This document shows positions 59,773 through 64,000 of a DNA stretch of 64,000 nt, piece by piece; position 1 is the stretch's first letter; the number at the start of each line of letters is the position of its first letter. The DNA is taken from positions 124,001 through 188,000 of the forward strand of contig NZ_CP012831.1 of NCBI RefSeq assembly GCF_001307275.1, written 5' to 3'. This DNA is from Pseudomonas fluorescens. Its GTDB lineage: Bacteria > Pseudomonadota > Gammaproteobacteria > Pseudomonadales > Pseudomonadaceae. The translations under genes and the position numbers were made by a program. The notes beneath the pieces were generated by a model, which did no database searches, had not been told where the DNA came from, and worked only from the letters and a program-made list of their open reading frames with translations.

Positions 59773-61794
59773 ATGACAATCACAGGGACGGATAAGGCTG
59801 ACTGGGAACCGCTGAACCTTGAATGGCATCAAGGCTTCGCATTCTTGGACGGTGTGCTGCTGGGCGATGGGCAAGTGCCTGATGTGTACATCATGCTCAA
59901 CCCTCAAGGCACACGACCCAGCGAGTTGGCACAATGTGCCAGCGCGGGGCACTATCCGCCCTCGCCCTTGCTGGCCGGTCAGCCGGTTTGGCGGCATCGA
60001 CGCAACCCGTGGGTGTTGCGCGAAGCCCTGCGTGATTACTACCTGCTTCCGGCCTACCGGGAGCGCCACGGCTACCAGGCGCTGCAACCCCTGCCGTTTC
60101 GGTTCGACAAAGGCCTGGAAAGCCTCGGTCACCAGTACTGGCGTGACGCAACTGGCGCCTATTGGTTCGGCGAGTACGCGATCACCCAAATCCACGAAGC
60201 GCGACCCGACAGGCTGGCCCTGTTGGCCTCGTCCCCGGCCTCGGTGACTTCAGCGTCCGCGCTGTTCTGCGACGGTGTGCATCTCTTTTTGCAGGGGCAC
60301 ATTATCGCCAGCGCCACGGCGCAGGTGCGGTATTGCAACCACCCGTCCTATCGAGTGATCGACGATCACGTCTATAGGGGCTTCCAGCCCCTGCACCAGA
60401 AGGACGGCACGCCACTGCCGGTCGCCAACCCGGACGACTTCCAGATGCTCGCCCAACGCTGGGGCACCGATGGGCAGTCGATCATCGTGCAAGCGCAGCA
60501 AGGCTCGAGCATTGCCTATGAATACTTCTACCGCATCGACAATGCCGACCTGGCGACCTTCACCGTGCTTAACGAACGCTACGCCAAGGACAAGCAACGC
60601 GCCTATTACCTGACCGGAAAAACCATTCGCTACGTGGGCGACTTCCACCTGCTCCAGTGCTGGCAGCCAGCGTTCGATGAAGGCGGCCGCGTGGTCAGCG
60701 CCATCGAATACGAGGATGAGTATTTTGCCGTGGACGACCAGTACATCTACGCCGCCGGGACCCGCCTGCGCGATGCCCATGGCCCGAGTTTTCGTCACTT
60801 GGGGTTCGATTACTACCGGGATCACCTACACGTCTACCAAGGCCGGAAACGCCTCGATGTCGACGTGGAGAGCTTCGTCGTGTCCCAGCCCTGTCGTAGT
60901 GACCAGGATTACTCACCCGTGCTGGCAGGTGACAAGCACGGCCCGCTGGGCTCTGGCGGCATCATCGATGCGGCCATGCAAGCGGCGTGGGCGCCTTACT
61001 TCGAAGCCCATCCGCAGTTGGAGGGTTATTGGTGGCACCGCTTGCAGGCACCACCTGAAGCCGCGCAAACATACACGGAAACGCTGCCGTTACAGGCCAT
61101 CGGTCTCGGTTTTGAGCTGGGCGACCAGGTGTATTTCCATGGACGCGTGATCAACGGGCTGGACGCTGCGAGTTTCAAATTGCTGGACACGCATCTGTGC
61201 GGTGATGCCAACGGTTTGTATCTGATCCCATTCCATAACGCCGACACGGAAGTACCCGAACGTTTTTCCCCGGAATCGGCGGAACATTTTCGCTCACTGG
61301 GCTCACCCTACCTGACTGACGGCAAGACGGTGTTCTGCCACCGGATTTTTTACCATCCCCCGGAGCCGATTCGTAGGGCCCAAGCGGCTACGTTCGAATC
61401 CTGCGGCCATGGCTGGGCCAAGGATCAGGACACGGTGTATTACTACGGTGAGGCGAAAAAAAAGCTACCTCCCTCGGATACCCGCATGCTCGGCACCTAT
61501 GCTGTCAGCCCTACGCTGATCTTCTCGGAAGGTAAGCCGCTGGACGTGGCGTTCGATCCCGATGAGGTCCACGTGCCCCACCCTGATTTTTTGCAGTTGG
61601 GCACGCGCAAGTTGTTCTGTCATCGACGCCCGTTGAGCGCCAAGCGGATCGACCTGGCCACCCTCGAGTTCCTGAATGACCGCTACGCCCGTGACCAACA
61701 TCGCCTCTATCACTACGACGGTTATGCAACCCTGACCGAAGTCGACGAAGCGCATTACCGGGAATCCCTCGGCCAGCCAGCGGCAAGCGTTTAG
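59773..61794 (+). CDS. DKNYY repeat protein (673 aa)
   Basis: This large protein without a signal peptide or membrane span contains many copies of a motif in which Asp/Lys, an acid and Tyr-Tyr or Tyr-Phe are followed by a short strand, for example [50 protein letters not shown] and [12 protein letters not shown]. This is typical of DKNYY-family proteins, whose role is unknown and which may form a beta-propeller-like or solenoid surface. The N-terminal 150 residues differ and could be a separate domain. Its stop overlaps the stop of the convergent alcohol dehydrogenase gene. Confidence 0.78.
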   Translation: MTITGTDKADWEPLNLEWHQGFAFLDGVLLGDGQVPDVYIMLNPQGTRPSELAQCASAGHYPPSPLLAGQPVWRHRRNPWVLREALRDYYLLPAYRERHGYQALQPLPFRFDKGLESLGHQYWRDATGAYWFGEYAITQIHEARPDRLALLASSPASVTSASALFCDGVHLFLQGHIIASATAQVRYCNHPSYRVIDDHVYRGFQPLHQKDGTPLPVANPDDFQMLAQRWGTDGQSIIVQAQQGSSIAYEYFYRIDNADLATFTVLNERYAKDKQRAYYLTGKTIRYVGDFHLLQCWQPAFDEGGRVVSAIEYEDEYFAVDDQYIYAAGTRLRDAHGPSFRHLGFDYYRDHLHVYQGRKRLDVDVESFVVSQPCRSDQDYSPVLAGDKHGPLGSGGIIDAAMQAAWAPYFEAHPQLEGYWWHRLQAPPEAAQTYTETLPLQAIGLGFELGDQVYFHGRVINGLDAASFKLLDTHLCGDANGLYLIPFHNADTEVPERFSPESAEHFRSLGSPYLTDGKTVFCHRIFYHPPEPIRRAQAATFESCGHGWAKDQDTVYYYGEAKKKLPPSDTRMLGTYAVSPTLIFSEGKPLDVAFDPDEVHVPHPDFLQLGTRKLFCHRRPLSAKRIDLATLEFLNDRYARDQHRLYHYDGYATLTEVDEAHYRESLGQPAASV

Positions 61795-62831
61795 AACTGC
61801 GTCACAACCGTAACGCCTGCGGTGTCAAACCGGTCCATGTTCATGAGCGCATCAATCGATTGCTCAAGGCTGATGGTCTTACCCACCAGTTTTTCAGGCG
61901 CCAGCTTGCCGGACGTGATCATCTCCATCATCGCGCCGTAACGGTGAGCCTGCATGCCATGGCTGCCGCAGATCTCCAGCTCGTAGGCAATGACCTTACT
62001 CATTGGGATCGAGGGCGTGCTGTGGTCCGCCAGCATCAAACCGACCTGGACATGCCTTCCACGCCGTCTCAGATTATTGATGGAGTTGAAGCAGGTCGTA
62101 GGATGGCCCAGGGCATCCAGCGAAACGTGAGCGCCGCCCTTCGTAATCTCGAGTACCGCCTCGGTGACATCCGCCACCCGGCTTGCGTTGATTGTCGCGA
62201 CGGCACCGAGCGACTGGGCAAGCTTGAGCTTATCGTCGCAGATGTCGATGGCGATGACGTTCGCTCCGATAGCGTGGGCGATCATCACGGCGGAAAGCCC
62301 CACGCCACCACAGCCATGAACCGCCACCCACTGGCCCGCCGTGACCTTGCCTTGATCGACAACCGCACGGAACGAAGTGACGAACCGACAACCAAGGCTC
62401 GCCGCCGTGGCGAAGTCCATGTTTTCCGGCAACGCAACCAGGTTCAAATCCGCCTTGTGAATCCCCACATACTCGGCGAAAGAGCCCCAATGGGTGAAAC
62501 CCGGCTGAAACTGGCTGTGGCACACCTGCTGGTTGCCGCTATTGCATTCCGGACACGCGCCGCAGCCGCCGACAAAAGGCACGGTGATACGATCGCCCAC
62601 CTTCCATCGGGTGACATCCCGCCCCACCTCCGCCACGATTCCCGCCAATTCGTGACCGGGCACATGGGGCAGTTGAATGTCAGGGTCATGACCTTTCCAG
62701 CCATGCCAGTCGCTTCGGCATACGCCCGTACCCAGGACTTGAACAACCACACCGTGACGCTCGGGGGTCGGGTCTTCGACTGTCATCAAACGTGGGGGTT
62801 GGGAAAAGGCTTCGTAAACTACGGCTTTCAT
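61791..62831 (-). CDS. Zinc-dependent alcohol dehydrogenase (MDR family)
   Basis: The 346-residue medium-chain dehydrogenase has the catalytic zinc site (GVCRSDWHG and PGHELAG), a structural zinc loop with four cysteines ([17 protein letters not shown]), and the NAD-binding motif [12 protein letters not shown]. It oxidises an alcohol or reduces an aldehyde, with NAD(H) probably preferred because an acidic residue follows the Rossmann motif (IDICDD). AGAGGG precedes the ATG at 62831. The gene appears monocistronic, and the substrate is not inferable from context. Confidence 0.92.
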   Translation of the reverse strand: MKAVVYEAFSQPPRLMTVEDPTPERHGVVVQVLGTGVCRSDWHGWKGHDPDIQLPHVPGHELAGIVAEVGRDVTRWKVGDRITVPFVGGCGACPECNSGNQQVCHSQFQPGFTHWGSFAEYVGIHKADLNLVALPENMDFATAASLGCRFVTSFRAVVDQGKVTAGQWVAVHGCGGVGLSAVMIAHAIGANVIAIDICDDKLKLAQSLGAVATINASRVADVTEAVLEITKGGAHVSLDALGHPTTCFNSINNLRRRGRHVQVGLMLADHSTPSIPMSKVIAYELEICGSHGMQAHRYGAMMEMITSGKLAPEKLVGKTISLEQSIDALMNMDRFDTAGVTVVTQF

Positions 62832-62949
62832 GAGAATCCCTCTACTTTAGAAAAGCGCTCTGTCTGAATCCTGGCTCGCGGACCGACCTTGCCGCGAACC
62901 AACGCCAACAGTAACCACAAATCCCCCGACACGTAAGAATCCCTGTCAC

Positions 62950-63189
62950 TTATAGGTTACAGCTGTACTGATATTCGAAGGGGAAGAATACGGTATCGAC
63001 CACCAGTGAGAACGGTGCGTCGATAAGCAAGAAAGGGATCAGCTTTCCTTTGGACGTGCCCACCAGCCACCAGTCAAAGCGCAGGCCAATATAGGGGCAC
63101 CGATGCTTGTCGTAATCCATCCGCATCGCGGTGGCCATGCAGCTGCTTAAGCTGGCGACCAGAATCAGCAGAATCACTTTCTTTAGCAC
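62950..63189 (-). CDS. YceK/YidQ family lipoprotein
   Basis: The 79-residue lipoprotein has a signal sequence MLKKVILLILVASLSSC, whose last four residues LSSC form the lipobox. The mature part has YIGLRFDWW and ends with the family hallmark IDAPFSLVVDTVFFPFEY. YceK-like proteins are short outer-membrane or periplasmic lipoproteins of unknown function. The start is GTG at 63189, with AAGGA about eight bases upstream. A terminator at 63243-63271 isolates it from anything upstream. Confidence 0.82.
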   Translation of the reverse strand: MLKKVILLILVASLSSCMATAMRMDYDKHRCPYIGLRFDWWLVGTSKGKLIPFLLIDAPFSLVVDTVFFPFEYQYSCNL

Positions 63190-63242
63190 GTAATGTCCTT
63201 ATTACTTCTTTTACTTCTTTCCTGAAAACCGCCGCCACTGGA

Positions 63243-63271
63243 CAAAAAAACCACTCAATTGAGTGGCTTTT
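63243..63271 (-). terminator. Terminator upstream of the YceK-like gene
   Basis: CCACTCAATTGAGTGG is a 16-base perfect palindrome. On the minus strand it is followed by seven T residues, so it would stop leftward transcripts coming from 63,300-63,800. Confidence 0.8.
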
Positions 63272-63313
63272 CTATCGCGATGAAACAACATCGGTCTGAG
63301 CCTTTCGAATACA

Positions 63314-63526
63314 TCACCTACGCCGTTCAAGACTCTCAATAAATCGTTTGGCCCAAGGAGAAGCCTCACACACCTTGTTCGGATCGATAAGCCCCAACAG
63401 CTTGAAGGAGTGTTCTCCCTTGCTGCCAATCGTCCGAACCCGCTGGTTTTTGCCAACCATCACCCTGACGTTCCTGCAAATGCTGCCACGGTAACTACCG
63501 CGCACGACCATCAGGTTGCTGAGCAT
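63314..63526 (-). CDS. Small hypothetical protein (70 aa), possible island remnant
   Basis: The basic 70-residue frame (VRGSYRGSICRNVRVMVGKN, then LLGLIDPNKVCEASPWAKRF) begins at ATG 63526 with AAGGGTGG just upstream and ends before a good leftward terminator (63243-63271). I do not recognise the family. The ribosome-binding site and terminator support a real or recently real gene. It lies in the stretch between the YceK-like gene and the tRNA fragment, where mobile-element debris is expected. Confidence 0.4.
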   Translation of the reverse strand: MLSNLMVVRGSYRGSICRNVRVMVGKNQRVRTIGSKGEHSFKLLGLIDPNKVCEASPWAKRFIESLERRR

Positions 63527-63573
63527 TCGTCCACCCTTCGCGCCAAACTGTGTTCAACGATGCAGCGCCCCCT

Positions 63574-63740
63574 CTACGTAGAGTTCCACCAGCGCGTTCC
63601 TCCAATCTCACCCCGCGTCCACAACTGCCCAAGCCTGTACTTCTCAAGCCAGGGTTTCAGTTTTTCGGCATCCAGCCGCGTCAGGGTCGTACCGGCTTCC
63701 GTTTTTTCGACCCTAGAACAGATTCCGGCTGATCGCTCAT
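63574..63740 (-). pseudogene. Possible frameshifted small gene
   Basis: A frame beginning at ATG 63740 (MSDQPESVLGSKKRKPVRP) stops after 19 codons. An overlapping frame continues with TRLDAEKLKPWLEKYRLGQL and ends WTRGEIGGTRWWNST at 63574. The second part reads like real protein and joins the first with a frame change. A decayed gene next to an attachment site is plausible, but no parent family was identified. Confidence 0.25.
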
Positions 63741-63860
63741 CGCATCTACCAGCACATCGGAGTGCGTAGTTACTATAGGTTGATTGGTCTTCCGCTTCGC
63801 AGCCCATCATAGAGAGAGCATTTGAGGATACCCACAAAAAACAGGTTTTCTGCGAGCATG

Positions 63861-63886
63861 AAAAAGCCCAACTGCTAAAGCTGGGC
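63861..63886 (-). terminator. Terminator following the tRNA-Pro fragment
   Basis: On the minus strand GCCCAGC pairs with GTTGGGC over a 7-base loop (one G-T pair) and runs into TTTTT. It lies 17 bases beyond the CCA end of the tRNA fragment, the expected place for the native tRNA terminator. Confidence 0.75.
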
Positions 63887-63902
63887 CAGATCAATGAAAA
63901 TA

Positions 63903-63947
63903 TGGTCGGGACGGAGTGATTCGAACACTCGACCCCTAGCACCCCAT
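63903..63947 (-). other. 3-prime fragment of tRNA-Pro(GGG), probable attachment site
   Basis: Read on the minus strand, these 45 bases run from the anticodon loop ATGGGGT (anticodon GGG), through GCTAG and the T arm GAGTG-TTCGAAT-CACTC, to the acceptor strand CGTCCCG-A-CCA. Beyond 63947 the sequence no longer fits a proline tRNA, so the 5-prime half is missing. Fragments from anticodon loop to CCA are the usual core copied by tyrosine-recombinase integration. The orientation places the inserted element to the right. Confidence 0.8.
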
Positions 63948-64000
63948 CTTCTTTTTCATACTTCTCGAAAGCTTTCAAAACTCTACTCTGGCTTTTACTA

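Noticed and set aside
63211..63456. 81-codon minus-strand frame
   Set aside because: It reads through the strong palindromic terminator at 63243-63271 and overlaps a better-supported frame.
63574..63978. 134-codon minus-strand frame starting at 63978
   Set aside because: Its upstream third passes through the tRNA-Pro fragment and terminator, so it cannot be a real gene in this form; only its end may be a gene remnant.
63903..64000. Complete tRNA gene
   Set aside because: The anticodon-to-CCA half is perfect, but no D arm or matching 5-prime acceptor strand follows on the right.

Overview
The window is about 60% GC, has tightly packed genes with ATGA and similar overlaps, and carries several copies of the REP-type inverted repeats (GGGAGCGAGCTTGCTCGCGA and relatives) found in the Pseudomonas fluorescens group. 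Protein sequences such as the ChoWV-like transporter, BaeSR-like two-component pair, YceK-like lipoprotein and GbcAB-like oxygenase fit a soil or plant-associated Pseudomonas. No complete RNA gene, insertion sequence or CRISPR array was seen. Gene names rest on motif and family recognition by reading; no search was run.

Positions 1-6,200 hold housekeeping and accessory singletons: the end of a histidine phosphatase, an SCP2 protein, a HoxX-like formyltransferase/crotonase fusion with no hydrogenase gene in view, a LysR regulator, a YdcH-like protein, a periplasmic DUF4142 protein, and a TetR regulator overlapping a pyrroline-5-carboxylate reductase paralogue. Positions 6,200-12,400 form a quaternary-amine-like module: a ChoW/ChoV-like ABC importer core without a binding protein, a LysR regulator, and a Rieske oxygenase with its reductase, both resembling the glycine betaine demethylase GbcAB. 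Positions 12,400-24,750 hold aromatic or phenylpropanoid-like catabolism: a hotdog protein and divergent TetR with palindromic operators, an SphA/MetA-like outer-membrane channel, an MFS transporter, a carotenoid/lignostilbene-type dioxygenase, then an FAH-family enzyme, IclR regulator, MhpA-like FAD hydroxylase, extradiol-type VOC dioxygenase, aldehyde dehydrogenase and AraC regulator.

Positions 24,900-33,000 carry a tripartite RND efflux operon transcribed divergently from baeS-baeR, an arrangement like adeABC/adeRS. Positions 33,500-38,060 carry a CpxAR-like two-component pair divergent from a complete but isolated BamA paralogue.

Positions 38,150-59,220 are a large surface-glycan locus and the most interesting part. 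A divergent ABC-exporter pair sits at its centre: Wzm (+), and a Wzt protein (-) fused to a polysaccharide pyruvyltransferase domain. The Wzt operon continues into a 2-oxoglutarate/Fe(II) oxygenase and a two-domain glycosyltransferase. The Wzm side continues into a second glycosyltransferase of the same architecture. After a perfect 35-bp inverted repeat comes a translationally coupled operon: membrane glycosyltransferase with a C-terminal beta domain, polyprenol-phosphate-type GT2, methyltransferase, GtrA flippase, SDR, GMC oxidoreductase, WecB and a further glycosyltransferase. A plausible reading is an ABC-exported polymer whose pyruvyl modification is coupled to export, plus a GtrABC-like lipid-linked decoration pathway for an unusual methylated sugar.

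The last 5 kb hold small unknowns, a DKNYY protein, a zinc alcohol dehydrogenase, a YceK-like lipoprotein and decayed sequence. They end at a 45-nt 3-prime fragment of tRNA-Pro(GGG), still followed by its terminator. This is the expected scar of integration into a tRNA gene, so the last ~50 bases probably enter a genomic island.
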